A DNA stretch of 64,000 nucleotides from Gammaproteobacteria bacterium (GCA_020850735.1 JADZEE010000044.1:1-64000); one strand, 5' to 3'. Positions 9,396 to 17,411 are shown, counted from the first letter of the stretch. Translations and numbers: made by a program. Notes: generated by a model not told the origin, from the sequence alone.

Positions 9396-10844
9396 TCATG
9401 CGGGCCAGGCCGGTGCGGTCATGCGGCGCTTGCCGTCCTTCGTCCGCCTGGTATGAGCATCCATCTGTTCGCGATCCCAGCGCTGGCAGGTCACCTGTTT
9501 GTGCTTCTGGTCCAGTCCCTCGCAGTAATTCGTGAATTTGCAGATCCGGGTCTCCGCGCCGCGGCCGAGTTGCACCTTCCGGAACCAGTCGGGATCCGCC
9601 AGACTCTGCCGGGCGGAGCCGATGATATCGGCGTCTCCGCGCCGCAATGCCGCCTCGCTGCGTTCGAAACCGTGAAAGCCGCCGACGAGCACCACCGGCG
9701 TCTCGAACCCCGCGGCGCGGATGGCTTTGCGGATCCGCGCCGCCGGTGCGGCGTTGCGGCCGAACGGACCGAATTCATCGGAGATGACCACCGGCATGCA
9801 TTCGTAACCGCTGGGGCCCGTGTAGGGATACACGGACCAGCCCACCGCCGGTTGCCTGGCATCCTCGAATTTGCCGCCACGCGACAGGGACAAGAAGTCC
9901 ATCCCTGCGCGGGCGAACGCCGCGCCGAAATACTCGGCATCCTCCGGCGTGCTGCCGCCCGCAATGCAATCATCGGTCAGGAACCGGCAGCCGACGGTGT
10001 AATCGGGCCCGACCACTTCGCGCACACGCGCGTAGACTTCGAGCGGCAGGCGCGCGCGCGCCTCGCGCGTGCCGCCATAACCGTCGGTGCGCCGGTTTCG
10101 CGCCGACAGGAAAGAAGCCATGGTGTACGCATGAGCGTAATGAAGCTCCACGCCGTCGATTCCGGCTTCCATCGCCCGACGCGCGGCCTGCGCGAACAAA
10201 TCGGGCAATACCTGCGGCAGCTCCCGAATGTGCGGCAGATGCACGTCATCGACGCGTTCGCGGTATCCCATGCGCAGCGCTTCGAGCTCACGCTCGTCGA
10301 GGATTTCGTCCAGATCGTCGTCGGCCAGAGCGATCAAATGCTCCCGAATGCGCTCCTCGGGCCAGTATTCGGCCTCCAGGTTGCGACGGAGTCGATCGGT
10401 GATCCGGAGATATTTGCGGAAATACGTCGTCGGATCCGGCCTGCGCTTGATCGCCAGAAAGTCGATGATCTGGATGAACAGGCGGGTGTGGCCGTCGCTC
10501 GCCCGGTGCACGGTCCGGGCGAGCTCCCCGAGCCCCGGTACGAATCGATCGTGGCCGATCCGCAGCAACGGCCCGCTCGGGACATCGCGAATTCCCGTCG
10601 CCTCGATGACGATGGCCCCGGGACGACCGCGGGCGAAGCGCTCATACCAGTCCAGCACATCCTCGGTGACGAAACCGTCCTCGCTCGCTCGCCAAGGCAC
10701 CATGGCTGGTACCCAGGTCCGCTGTTCGAGCTCGAGCCGCCCGACCCGCACGGGACTGTACAACAGCGATTTCGCCGCCTGGTCCGCGGTCGGCCACGGG
10801 CCCGGATCCACTTCGTGCTTGATCTTCTGCGGGGGCTTCCACAC
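9396..10844 (-). CDS. NADH:flavin oxidoreductase, Old Yellow Enzyme family
   Basis: A 482-residue FMN-dependent TIM-barrel oxidoreductase. Family landmarks include DGVELHYAHAYTMASFLS with NRRTDGYGG just after it, the GCRFL strand, and the phosphate-binding VVLVGGF and GDADIIGSARQSLADPDW. A C-terminal cysteine-bearing tail (ICKFTNYCEGLDQKHKQV) recalls the short cluster region of 2,4-dienoyl-CoA reductase relatives, but the canonical four-cysteine cluster is incomplete, so probably only FMN is bound. The GTG start at 10844 has GGAGG seven bases upstream. A perfect 14-bp palindrome lies 40 bases upstream and may be its operator. Ene-reduction of an unsaturated carbonyl compound is the likely chemistry. 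Confidence 0.85.
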   Translation of the reverse strand: MWKPPQKIKHEVDPGPWPTADQAAKSLLYSPVRVGRLELEQRTWVPAMVPWRASEDGFVTEDVLDWYERFARGRPGAIVIEATGIRDVPSGPLLRIGHDRFVPGLGELARTVHRASDGHTRLFIQIIDFLAIKRRPDPTTYFRKYLRITDRLRRNLEAEYWPEERIREHLIALADDDLDEILDERELEALRMGYRERVDDVHLPHIRELPQVLPDLFAQAARRAMEAGIDGVELHYAHAYTMASFLSARNRRTDGYGGTREARARLPLEVYARVREVVGPDYTVGCRFLTDDCIAGGSTPEDAEYFGAAFARAGMDFLSLSRGGKFEDARQPAVGWSVYPYTGPSGYECMPVVISDEFGPFGRNAAPAARIRKAIRAAGFETPVVLVGGFHGFERSEAALRRGDADIIGSARQSLADPDWFRKVQLGRGAETRICKFTNYCEGLDQKHKQVTCQRWDREQMDAHTRRTKDGKRRMTAPAWPA

Positions 10845-10883
10845 CGCCGAACCTCCGGGATTCGTGCCTTTCCAGTCGAGATA

Positions 10884-10897
10884 TTTTAACGTTAAAA
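10884..10897. promoter_or_regulatory. Perfect palindrome TTTTAACGTTAAAA, candidate operator
   Basis: A 14-bp perfect palindrome in the one clearly A+T-rich stretch of this neighbourhood, 40 bases upstream of the flavin oxidoreductase start. It is flanked by near-symmetric ATA and CATAT, so symmetry extends imperfectly. Such sites typically bind a TetR- or MarR-type dimer, but no such regulator gene lies in the window. It differs from the CATAAC-type sites found elsewhere here. Confidence 0.5.
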
Positions 10898-11037
10898 CAT
10901 ATCGGCCAATATACCAGCACACGGAAAGGCCGGGCAACTCCGGCGGCGACGCCCTTGCGGGTCGTGCCGGGGGACCGGACGGCCTGCGAGCGCGATCTCG
11001 ATGTCCTCGGCGAACGGCACGCCGGTGCGGCGTCCCG

Positions 11038-12423
11038 TCACAGCAGCGCGAAGCCCGCGGTGAAGTGGCGCATGGCCGTGATCGGCCCCTCGTACACCAG
11101 ACGCAGACCGCGGCAGGCGTCGCGATCGGCATGGATGTCGCCGAGCGCCGCGGCGATGACGTCCAGATGACTGTTGGTGTACACGCGCCGGGCGATGGCG
11201 ATGCGCATGCACTCGAGCGCCGGCCAGATGTCCGCGCCCGTGTCCGGATCACGGCGGCCGAAGGCGCAGGCCCCGAGCTCGACGGCGCGCACGCCCGCTT
11301 CCTGGTACAAGGCCACGACCAGGCGCTGGGAGGGAAACTGCGCCTGTGCAATGTGCGGAAAGAAACGCCGGCCGTCGACGTACACGCCGTGACCGCCGGT
11401 CGGCTCGATGATCGGCACGCCCCGCGCCTTCAGCTGCTCCCCCAGGTAGCTCACCTGGGCGGTGCGATAGGCGAGATAGGACTCATCGCAACCCTCCTGC
11501 AGCCCGACCGCCAGGGCCTCGAGATCGCGTCCCGCCAGACCCCCGTAAGTGATGAAACCCTCGTGCATGATGGCGAGCTGGTTGGCCTGCCGGAACACCG
11601 TCTCGTCGCGGGTCACGAACAAGCCGCCGATGTTGACCAGGGCGTCCTTTTTCGCGCTCATGATCGCGGTGTCGCAGTACGAGCACATCTCCCGGGTGAT
11701 GTCCTTGACCGGCCGGTCCGCGTAACCCGGCTCGCGGCAGCGGATGAACCAGGCGTTCTCCGCCAGCCGCGCGCTGTCGAGCACCACCGGAATGCCGTGT
11801 GCGCGCGCGAGCTCGGACACCGCGCGGATGTTGTGCATCGACACCGGCTGACCGCCGTTGTTGTTGCAGGTCACGGTGATGATGACCGCGCTGATCTGGT
11901 CCGCGCCCAGCTCGGCGATGCTCTGGCGCATGCGGTCGACGTCGATGTTGCCCTTGAAGGGATGGTAAGGGCTGTCGCCCCGCGCACCCTCGGCGATGAC
12001 CAGGTCGACGGCGTGCGCCCCGTGAACCTCGGCCACCCCCCGCAGGCTGTCGAAATGCATGTTGCCGAGCACGTACTTGCCCGGCCGCATGTAGATGTGG
12101 CCGATGAAGTTGTCCGCCGCCCGGCCCTGGTGAGTGGGCTGCACGTACGGCAGGCCGAACACGTCGCGCACCGACTCCTCGAGGCGGTAGAAGCTGCGGC
12201 AGCCCGCGTAGGACTCGTCGCCGAGCATCATCGCCGACCATTGGTTCGCGCTCATCGCCGAGGCCCCGCTGTCGGTCAGGCAGTCGATGTAGACGTGCTC
12301 GGCGCGCAGCTTGAACACGTTGTAACCGGCCTGCTCCAGATACCCGGTGCGCTCGGCGCGCGTACTCCTGCCGATGTGCTCGACGACCTTGATGCGAAAG
12401 GGCTCGGCGGTCATGTACTTCAT
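11038..12423 (-). CDS. tnaA: Tryptophanase-type beta-eliminating lyase
   Basis: A 461-residue PLP enzyme of the tryptophanase/tyrosine phenol-lyase family. The PLP lysine is in MSAKKD (Lys259), with DSARLAENAWF preceding it. Residues separating the two activities favour tryptophanase: Asp125 (NMHFDSLR) occupies the place of E. coli Asp137 (Thr in phenol-lyase), and His453 (RHFTA) that of His463 (Phe in phenol-lyase). A leucine also stands where phenol-lyase has its phenol-binding arginine. Predicted reaction: tryptophan to indole, pyruvate and ammonia, or a related beta-elimination. ATG 12423 fits the family N-terminus (AEPFRIKVVE). A CATAAC-N5-GTTATG palindrome lies about 105 bases upstream. 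Confidence 0.82.
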   Translation of the reverse strand: MKYMTAEPFRIKVVEHIGRSTRAERTGYLEQAGYNVFKLRAEHVYIDCLTDSGASAMSANQWSAMMLGDESYAGCRSFYRLEESVRDVFGLPYVQPTHQGRAADNFIGHIYMRPGKYVLGNMHFDSLRGVAEVHGAHAVDLVIAEGARGDSPYHPFKGNIDVDRMRQSIAELGADQISAVIITVTCNNNGGQPVSMHNIRAVSELARAHGIPVVLDSARLAENAWFIRCREPGYADRPVKDITREMCSYCDTAIMSAKKDALVNIGGLFVTRDETVFRQANQLAIMHEGFITYGGLAGRDLEALAVGLQEGCDESYLAYRTAQVSYLGEQLKARGVPIIEPTGGHGVYVDGRRFFPHIAQAQFPSQRLVVALYQEAGVRAVELGACAFGRRDPDTGADIWPALECMRIAIARRVYTNSHLDVIAAALGDIHADRDACRGLRLVYEGPITAMRHFTAGFALL

Positions 12424-12526
12424 TGCGCAGTCCTCGGTCCGGCACACCCGGCGTGGGCACCCGGCCGCAAGAATACCGCAGCCGCCGGTGGCGACGGCGC
12501 GCGCGAACCCCGCCCGGGTGTCGACG

Positions 12527-12543
12527 CATAACAATCGGTTATG
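12527..12543. promoter_or_regulatory. Regulon palindrome site 1: CATAACAATCGGTTATG
   Basis: A perfect inverted repeat CATAAC-N5-GTTATG with LysR-type T-N11-A form. It lies in the divergent gap between the tryptophanase-type gene (minus) and the acetoacetate-decarboxylase-like gene (plus), where it could control either or both. It is one of six matching intergenic sites (see 15893, 21601, 26441, 30098 and 46770). Confidence 0.65.
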
Positions 12544-12656
12544 TTGGCCGGAGCAGTTTGAATTGGAATTCGCCCGACCGGCGTGGCAGGCTTTCCGACC
12601 GCGCTACCGTAGCGTGGTCGGTCGCCAACGTCGCTGAATTGCAAAAGGAATCGCCA

Positions 12657-13493
12657 ATGAGTCTCGCTGATCTGAAAGGCTACTCGGTACCCCTGTCCCC
12701 CAACGGCCGGGCGCAGGTGGTCGGTGGGCTGCCGTGGAACTTCGGGGTCGATCTGTTCGCCGTCCACTACCGGGCCGATCCGCGCGAAATCGCCAAGCTG
12801 CTGCCCGAACCCCTCGAACCCTCACGCGAGGAGCCGGACGGCGCCTACGTCTGGTTCGGGGACTGGCAGGGCCTGTGGAGCGGGCACGAGGGCATGCTCG
12901 GCGTGAACCCCGAACGCTGCCTGTACAAGGAGTGCCTGATCGGCGTGCGTTGCAGCTACAAGGGCATCGAGGGCCAGCGCGTGGTCTACATCTGGGTGAA
13001 CAAGGACTTCAGCATGCAGCGCGGCTGGTTCATGGGTTTCCCGAAGAAGATCGGCATGGTCGAGCTGGGCTCGCAGAACCGCCACCTGCACGATCTCAAC
13101 CCGGCAATGCGCAACATCGGCGTCGGCGCGGGGCAGAAGTACGCCGCCATCGCCGAGTCCCATGGCGAGCGCCTGGTCACGGCCGCCATCACGCTCAAGG
13201 AGCGCATCACGCCGGATAAACTGCCCAAACCCTTCGGCACGGACCTGTTTCACACCATTCACTTCCCGGGCGCGGACGTCACGAACCCCGACAAACCGCT
13301 CGTGCACCAGCTCATCCAGACGGTGAGCAGCAACCTGAAGTTCGGCGAGATCTGGTCGGCGGACGGCGAGCTCGAATACCACGCTTCCATCTTCGAGGAA
13401 CATACTGCGATCGGTCCGAAGCAGATCACTGGTGCCTACCTGATCCCTGTCGGGTTCACGATCGAGGGAACCAGGCTGCTGCACAGCTACTGA
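12657..13493 (+). CDS. Acetoacetate decarboxylase family protein
   Basis: A 278-residue protein of the ADC fold. GWFMGFPKKIG (about 123-133) contains the adjacent lysines (Lys130/131) that in true acetoacetate decarboxylase form the substrate Schiff base with a lowered pKa. Relatives without that activity act as aldolases or dehydratases on larger keto acids. ATG 12657 follows AAAAGGAA. It is 34 bases upstream of the UbiD-like gene and probably cotranscribed. The pair suggests carbon-carbon chemistry on a cyclic or aromatic acid; this is inferred from context. Confidence 0.85.
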   Translation: MSLADLKGYSVPLSPNGRAQVVGGLPWNFGVDLFAVHYRADPREIAKLLPEPLEPSREEPDGAYVWFGDWQGLWSGHEGMLGVNPERCLYKECLIGVRCSYKGIEGQRVVYIWVNKDFSMQRGWFMGFPKKIGMVELGSQNRHLHDLNPAMRNIGVGAGQKYAAIAESHGERLVTAAITLKERITPDKLPKPFGTDLFHTIHFPGADVTNPDKPLVHQLIQTVSSNLKFGEIWSADGELEYHASIFEEHTAIGPKQITGAYLIPVGFTIEGTRLLHSY

Positions 13494-13527
13494 TTGCCGA
13501 GACACAGCCCACTCACGGGAGAGAACG

Positions 13528-15153
13528 ATGCCCCATCCATGGACGAGCGTTCGGGACTGGATCGCCGACGAGGAAAAGCGGGGCGAGGTGTTTCGCTTCA
13601 AGACGCCGATCAAGTGCGGCGATCCCGATTCCATCGTCGACGCCGTGCCGGCGGATCTGCGCGAGGAGCAGATGCGCGTCATCAACAACCCGGGCGCGAA
13701 CGGCAAGGTGATGGAGACCGAGCTGCGCGCGGCGCTGCGCTACCTGCACACGCTGCCCAACTGTCCCATTGGCATCATCGAGCAGCCGGTCAACAACCGG
13801 CCCGATATCCCCGTGATCATCAACCCGTGGGCCACCCGCGAGCGGGTACTGCGCATGTGCGGCGTCGACAGCAAGGAGGAGCTGTGCGCCCGCTTTCGCA
13901 CCCTCAAGAGCAACCTGATCCCGCCCAAAGTGATCGACAAGCGCGACGCGCCGGTCAAGCAGGTCGTGATCCGGGAAGCCGAGGTCGACAGCTACCAGCA
14001 CTTGCCGCGCAACTGGATCGAGTTCGAGACCGTGCCCTGGAGCCCGTGCGGCGGCGGCCAGTACATCATCTACGACCCCGAGACCAAGACTCATGACCTG
14101 GGGATCTGGCGCTCGGGGTTTTTCGAGTGGGACGACGGCGACCCGGACCGTCCGCTGCCCGAAGACCGCCGCAAGCGCCACATGTGCGCGGCGATGATTT
14201 ACGACGGACCGATCGCCAGCGACGGCGGCATCTTTTACCGGGACAAGTACCGGCGCTTCAACAAGCCGATGCCGGCTGCGTACGCGATGTGCTGTGACCC
14301 CTCGATCCCGGCGGTCGCGGCGGTGCGCAGCGGCCTGGTGTGGCCGCGCGACGGCGCCGATGAGTACGCGGTCGCCGGCGGCCTGCGCGGGGCACCCGTC
14401 GAGGTCGTGGAGTCCGAAACCATCCCCGGGCTGATGGTGCCCGCGCACGCGGAGATCGTCATCGAGGGCGAGTTCCTGCCCGAGGATTACCTCGTGCCGA
14501 AGTTCGCCGAGGGCGTCTACCAGGGCCACCTGCTCGGCAACCACGAGATGCCCGTGTTCCGCATCAAGTGCATCACCATGCGCAAGAATCCGATGTGGAT
14601 GACTACCTGGTCTTCCAGCGGCATCAACCACCAAGGGCCGCACGTCGCGTTCGCGGACCTGTTCTTCGAGGCCGAGGCGCTGAACTACCTGCGCGACAAC
14701 GATTACAAGGTGCGCGATCTGGTCTCCTACGATCTGGAGACCATCGTCGTGCAGACCGAGATCGACGGCGCCCAGAAGCCGCCGCACTACGGCAAACAGC
14801 TGCTGACGGCGCTGTACGCCTGCCCGCACGGTTACATCGGCAACGGCAGCAAATACTACGTCGCGGTCGGCCCGGACATCGATCCCTACGATCTGCGTGA
14901 TGTCATCTGGGCGATGGGCACGCGCGCGCAACCGGTTTCGGACAGCATCGTGATCGGCGAGGGCCTGTGCGCGTGGGGCGATCCCTCCGGGCTGCCCGGC
15001 CCGCTCGGCTGGCGCTGCTACGGCCAGCAGGTGCTGATCGACGCGCTGATCAAGGTGCCGGAACGGCGCACGAACTGGGAACCACGCACCGAGCCGCGCT
15101 CGTGGGAAGAGCAGGCCGTGGCGCGGATCCGCGCCAAGGTCCAGGGCCGCTAA
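13528..15153 (+). CDS. UbiD family decarboxylase/carboxylase
   Basis: A 541-residue protein of the prenylated-FMN-dependent UbiD family. The central strand PAHAEIVIEGEFLPEDY (about 309-325) is the conserved UbiD segment that includes an active-site glutamate, and VPKFAEGVYQGHLLGNHEMPVF follows as in the family. Members reversibly decarboxylate aromatic or alpha,beta-unsaturated acids and need prFMN made by UbiX. No ubiX is in this window, so the cofactor would come from elsewhere. A GGGAGAG ribosome site precedes ATG 13528. It follows the ADC-like gene and ends 7 bases before repeat copy 2. Confidence 0.88.
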   Translation: MPHPWTSVRDWIADEEKRGEVFRFKTPIKCGDPDSIVDAVPADLREEQMRVINNPGANGKVMETELRAALRYLHTLPNCPIGIIEQPVNNRPDIPVIINPWATRERVLRMCGVDSKEELCARFRTLKSNLIPPKVIDKRDAPVKQVVIREAEVDSYQHLPRNWIEFETVPWSPCGGGQYIIYDPETKTHDLGIWRSGFFEWDDGDPDRPLPEDRRKRHMCAAMIYDGPIASDGGIFYRDKYRRFNKPMPAAYAMCCDPSIPAVAAVRSGLVWPRDGADEYAVAGGLRGAPVEVVESETIPGLMVPAHAEIVIEGEFLPEDYLVPKFAEGVYQGHLLGNHEMPVFRIKCITMRKNPMWMTTWSSSGINHQGPHVAFADLFFEAEALNYLRDNDYKVRDLVSYDLETIVVQTEIDGAQKPPHYGKQLLTALYACPHGYIGNGSKYYVAVGPDIDPYDLRDVIWAMGTRAQPVSDSIVIGEGLCAWGDPSGLPGPLGWRCYGQQVLIDALIKVPERRTNWEPRTEPRSWEEQAVARIRAKVQGR

Positions 15154-15160
15154 AGACCTC

Positions 15161-15345
15161 TCAGAGCTTGTGAAACATTCGCCCGCCGTCGCGAGACGGT
15201 TCCCGGGCGTTCCTGGCCAGGCGCGGGGGTGCACAAAATCGCGCGCGTAGCGGGCCTACGGAAACGATCCGCGGGTCCCCGCAACGCCGTCAGGGGCGTC
15301 CAGGGGTCGTCGCAGCAGGCGCGGTGGTTGTTTCACAAGCTCTCA
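15161..15345 (+). repeat. 185-bp interspersed repeat with terminal inverted repeats, copy 2
   Basis: Same length as the 3151-3335 copy and in opposite orientation. Its ends are almost perfect inverted repeats: AGAGCTTGTGAAAC at the left, and on the other strand AGAGCTTGTGAAAC at the right. The right end overlaps the TGA stop codon of the minus-strand HATPase gene (15343-15345). The interior holds no convincing open frame. Confidence 0.85.
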
Positions 15346-15849
15346 GCGTTCCGGTGTCCGCGCCAGCGTGACGGTGAAGGTCGTGCCCCGGTCCGCGCGG
15401 CTGTCGATCCCGATCTTCGCGCCCACGACCTGCGCCGATTCTTTCACCACCGCCAGCCCCATGCCGGTGCCGGGTCGATCGCCGGCGTTGGAGGCACGGT
15501 AGAACGGCGAGAACAGCTCCGCGATTTCCGCCGCAGGGATCCCGATCCCCTCGTCGCTCACCCGCAGGCAGGCCGCGCGATCGTCGGCCTGCAGCTCTAC
15601 CCGGATCACCGAAGCGGGCGGAGAGTACTTGCAGGCGTTCTGCAGCAGGTTTACCGCGATGTAGCGGATGCGCTCGCGATCGCTGGTCAGGATCCAGCTC
15701 GCCGGGCCGCTGCAGAACTGCATCGCGTGCGCGCCGCGGTCCTGCGCGCACACGAACTCGAAATCCTGACGCAGGGCCAGGACCAGATCGAAGCGGCTGG
15801 CGTTCAGCCGGATCGCGTCGGGGTGGTATTTTCCGAACTTGCCGAACAT
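15343..15849 (-). CDS. Orphan HATPase domain, histidine-kinase-like
   Basis: A 168-residue protein comprising essentially only the ATP-binding half of a sensor kinase: N box NLLQNACKYSPP, G1 box DEGIGIP, and G2 box GTGMGLAVVKE. The usual HisKA dimerisation helix with the phosphorylated histidine is absent, and I see no sensor or membrane segment upstream. It could be the remnant of a larger kinase gene, an ATPase partner of another protein, or a gene with a misjudged start; there is no clear ribosome site at 15849. Its stop codon is provided by, or coincides with, the end of repeat copy 2. Confidence 0.6.
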   Translation of the reverse strand: MFGKFGKYHPDAIRLNASRFDLVLALRQDFEFVCAQDRGAHAMQFCSGPASWILTSDRERIRYIAVNLLQNACKYSPPASVIRVELQADDRAACLRVSDEGIGIPAAEIAELFSPFYRASNAGDRPGTGMGLAVVKESAQVVGAKIGIDSRADRGTTFTVTLARTPER

Positions 15850-15892
15850 GGGGTGCCGATTATCTGCCAGGCCGCCCCGGGACCCAACGCCT

Positions 15893-15909
15893 CATGAGCG
15901 CTGGTTATG
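15893..15909. promoter_or_regulatory. Regulon palindrome site 6: CATGAGCGCTGGTTATG
   Basis: Matches the CATAAC-N5-GTTATG pattern with two changes in the left half and keeps the T-N11-A spacing. It lies between the HATPase gene (minus) and the YdhR-like gene (plus, starting at 15992). It is one of the two weakest of the six matches, with 46770. Confidence 0.4.
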
Positions 15910-15991
15910 CCCGGGTGACCAACAGGCATTTGCACTCGCGGCGGTGCGGCGCCGATGATAGCAGCGCGATCGCGTACACGGGCGGAACGCC

Positions 15992-16303
15992 ATGATCACA
16001 GTCATCGTGCACTGGATAGCCAATGAAGGTCTCGGCCGCGCCGAGATGATCGAGCGGCTGAAAAAATCGATCCCCGTGTACCAGGGACACCCGCACCTGC
16101 TGCGCAAGTACATCTGTCTGGATCTCGCGCACGGGCGCGGCAAGGGCATCTACCTGTGGGACGACCGCCAGGCGGCGGAGAGGTTTTACGAGATGGCGCG
16201 GCCCATCCTCAAACAGGAGACCGGTCACGAGCCCGAGATCGAGTTCCTCGACACCGCCGTCATCGTCGACAACCTCACCGGCGAGACTCAGGTCTTCGAC
16301 TGA
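15992..16303 (+). CDS. YdhR-like / EthD-type alpha-beta-barrel protein
   Basis: A 103-residue cytoplasmic protein resembling the YdhR group of dimeric ferredoxin-like (alpha-beta barrel) proteins, often labelled putative monooxygenases. The RKYICLDLAHGRGKGIYLWDDRQAAERFY segment (shown here in part: KGIYLWDD, AERFY) is the recognisable stretch. These small barrels commonly bind hydrophobic substrates and act as cofactor-free oxygenases, isomerases or accessory proteins. ATG 15992 has a modest GGCGGA ribosome site. Its TGA stop is the first codon of a solo repeat end, and a membrane protein gene follows after 44 bases. The specific reaction is unknown. Confidence 0.7.
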   Translation: MITVIVHWIANEGLGRAEMIERLKKSIPVYQGHPHLLRKYICLDLAHGRGKGIYLWDDRQAAERFYEMARPILKQETGHEPEIEFLDTAVIVDNLTGETQVFD

Positions 16304-16340
16304 GAGCTTGTGAAACCATCACCGCGCCTGCAACGCGAGG
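16301..16340 (-). repeat. Solo end of the 185-bp repeat, truncated copy 3
   Basis: TGAGAGCTTGTGAAAC followed by CATCACCGCGCC matches one specific end of the 185-bp element (the end with CACCGCGCC), but the rest of the element is missing. As at the other two sites, the TGA is the stop codon of the flanking gene. It is either a deletion remnant or a shared short motif. Confidence 0.65.
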
Positions 16341-16347
16341 ACGAACC

Positions 16348-16866
16348 ATGGCACCACTGTCGGCAGCGCACCGGCGCTACTTCGCGATTGAGATCGCGAT
16401 CGGCATGGTCCTCAACGCGGTGATCAGCGCCGCCTTCGCCTGGGGGATCTTCCGCGGCGTCGCGCACGTCCCGCTGTGGGCCGGCACCCGCGGCATGGCC
16501 TTCGACCTGGTACCGACGGTGTTCATGATCACCCTGATGATGACCATCGCGCTCACACTCATCACCCGCGCGCGGCTGCGCAGGGGTGCGGCGCCGGCAC
16601 TGGCCTGGAGCCGCGATTCGCACGTCCTGCTGCGCCTGCTGCCGCGCAACGCCGTGGGCCGCGGCCTGTGCCTGGCGGCCGGTGCGACGACCGTGCTGGT
16701 GCCGCTGTCGGTCGCCTGCCTGGCCGGCGCCGGGTTCCAGACCATGGCGTTCGGTCCCTTCGTGTGGTTCAAGGTCGCCTACGGCGTCGCGCTCGCGGTG
16801 CTGGTCACGCCGATCATTCTGCTGTGCGCCTTCGGCGATCTGCCGGCCGCCAGCGCCGCGCGCTAG
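16348..16866 (+). CDS. Four-helix integral membrane protein, function unknown
   Basis: A 172-residue protein with four predicted membrane segments, roughly residues 10-32, 50-72, 107-127 and 135-157. The helices carry few charges and the loops are short, with an arginine-rich cytoplasmic loop (TRARLRRGAAP). I do not recognise the family; small DUF2798-like inner-membrane proteins have similar shape. ATG 16348 follows GCGAGGACG. Its TAG stop overlaps the stop of the convergent gene through the shared CTAG at 16863-16866. Confidence 0.65.
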   Translation: MAPLSAAHRRYFAIEIAIGMVLNAVISAAFAWGIFRGVAHVPLWAGTRGMAFDLVPTVFMITLMMTIALTLITRARLRRGAAPALAWSRDSHVLLRLLPRNAVGRGLCLAAGATTVLVPLSVACLAGAGFQTMAFGPFVWFKVAYGVALAVLVTPIILLCAFGDLPAASAAR

Positions 16867-17390
16867 GACTCCAGGAAACGGTAGGAAAGGTCCTCGCGGC
16901 TGCGCAGGCCCTTGGACATCTGTTCGTTGTCCTCGAACCAGCGCTCGCCGATCGGCACCATCCGCCCCCAGTCCAGCACCTCGGTGCGAAAGGCGATCCG
17001 CCACTGCCCGCCGCGGCGCTCGAAGCGGTCCAGGTAGCGCGCACCGACGGTGAGTTCCATCAGGCCGTCCGACTGCGCGATCACGTGGTGGGCGTGCACG
17101 TAGGACTCGGCGCGCGCCTCATCGGCGTGGATCTCGATCAGCACGTTGCCCACCTGGTGGTGGGTGTCGCGCATCGCCCCCTGGAACTGCATGGCGACCT
17201 CCACGAAGCCCTCCACTCCGCCGCGGTAGATGCTGCCGTAGTCGAGCTGCGCGTCGGCGTGGAAGACCGAGGCTAGCAGCTCGCGGTCGAGGCGATCGAG
17301 CGCCCGGCAGAAGCGTTGGATGCAATCGCGGATGGCCTCGCGTGCCGTGAGTTCCTCCACCTGCCTGAGCAGGTCCGTGTTCGTGTTCAC
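16863..17390 (-). CDS. SnoaL-like (NTF2 fold) protein
   Basis: A 175-residue cytoplasmic protein with the NTF2-like cone fold: an N-terminal helix pair (REAIRDCIQRFCRALDRLD), then FHADAQLDYG and ARYLDRFERRGGQWRIAFRTEVLDW. The DRLD/FHADAQLDYG pattern is typical of the SnoaL_4 group, which includes isomerases, dehydratases and the small-subunit-like relatives of ring-hydroxylating dioxygenases. No dioxygenase alpha subunit is nearby. The GTG start at 17390 has GAGGAG at good spacing. It lies 21 bases downstream of the molybdopterin oxidoreductase gene, implying cotranscription. Confidence 0.78.
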   Translation of the reverse strand: MNTNTDLLRQVEELTAREAIRDCIQRFCRALDRLDRELLASVFHADAQLDYGSIYRGGVEGFVEVAMQFQGAMRDTHHQVGNVLIEIHADEARAESYVHAHHVIAQSDGLMELTVGARYLDRFERRGGQWRIAFRTEVLDWGRMVPIGERWFEDNEQMSKGLRSREDLSYRFLES

Positions 17391-17411
17391 TCGTGCTCCT
17401 CGCTTGCCCGT

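Noticed and set aside
8544-10889. A 781-codon open frame on the plus strand, opposite the cyclase and flavin oxidoreductase genes
   Set aside because: It has no recognisable motif, spans two real genes on the other strand, and its composition is that of antisense high-G+C shadow frames. Similar long frames opposite the decarboxylase, UbiD and molybdopterin oxidoreductase genes were rejected for the same reason.
10228-12531. Assignment of the PLP lyase as tyrosine phenol-lyase
   Set aside because: Several stretches resemble phenol-lyase, but the three substrate-discriminating positions match tryptophanase.
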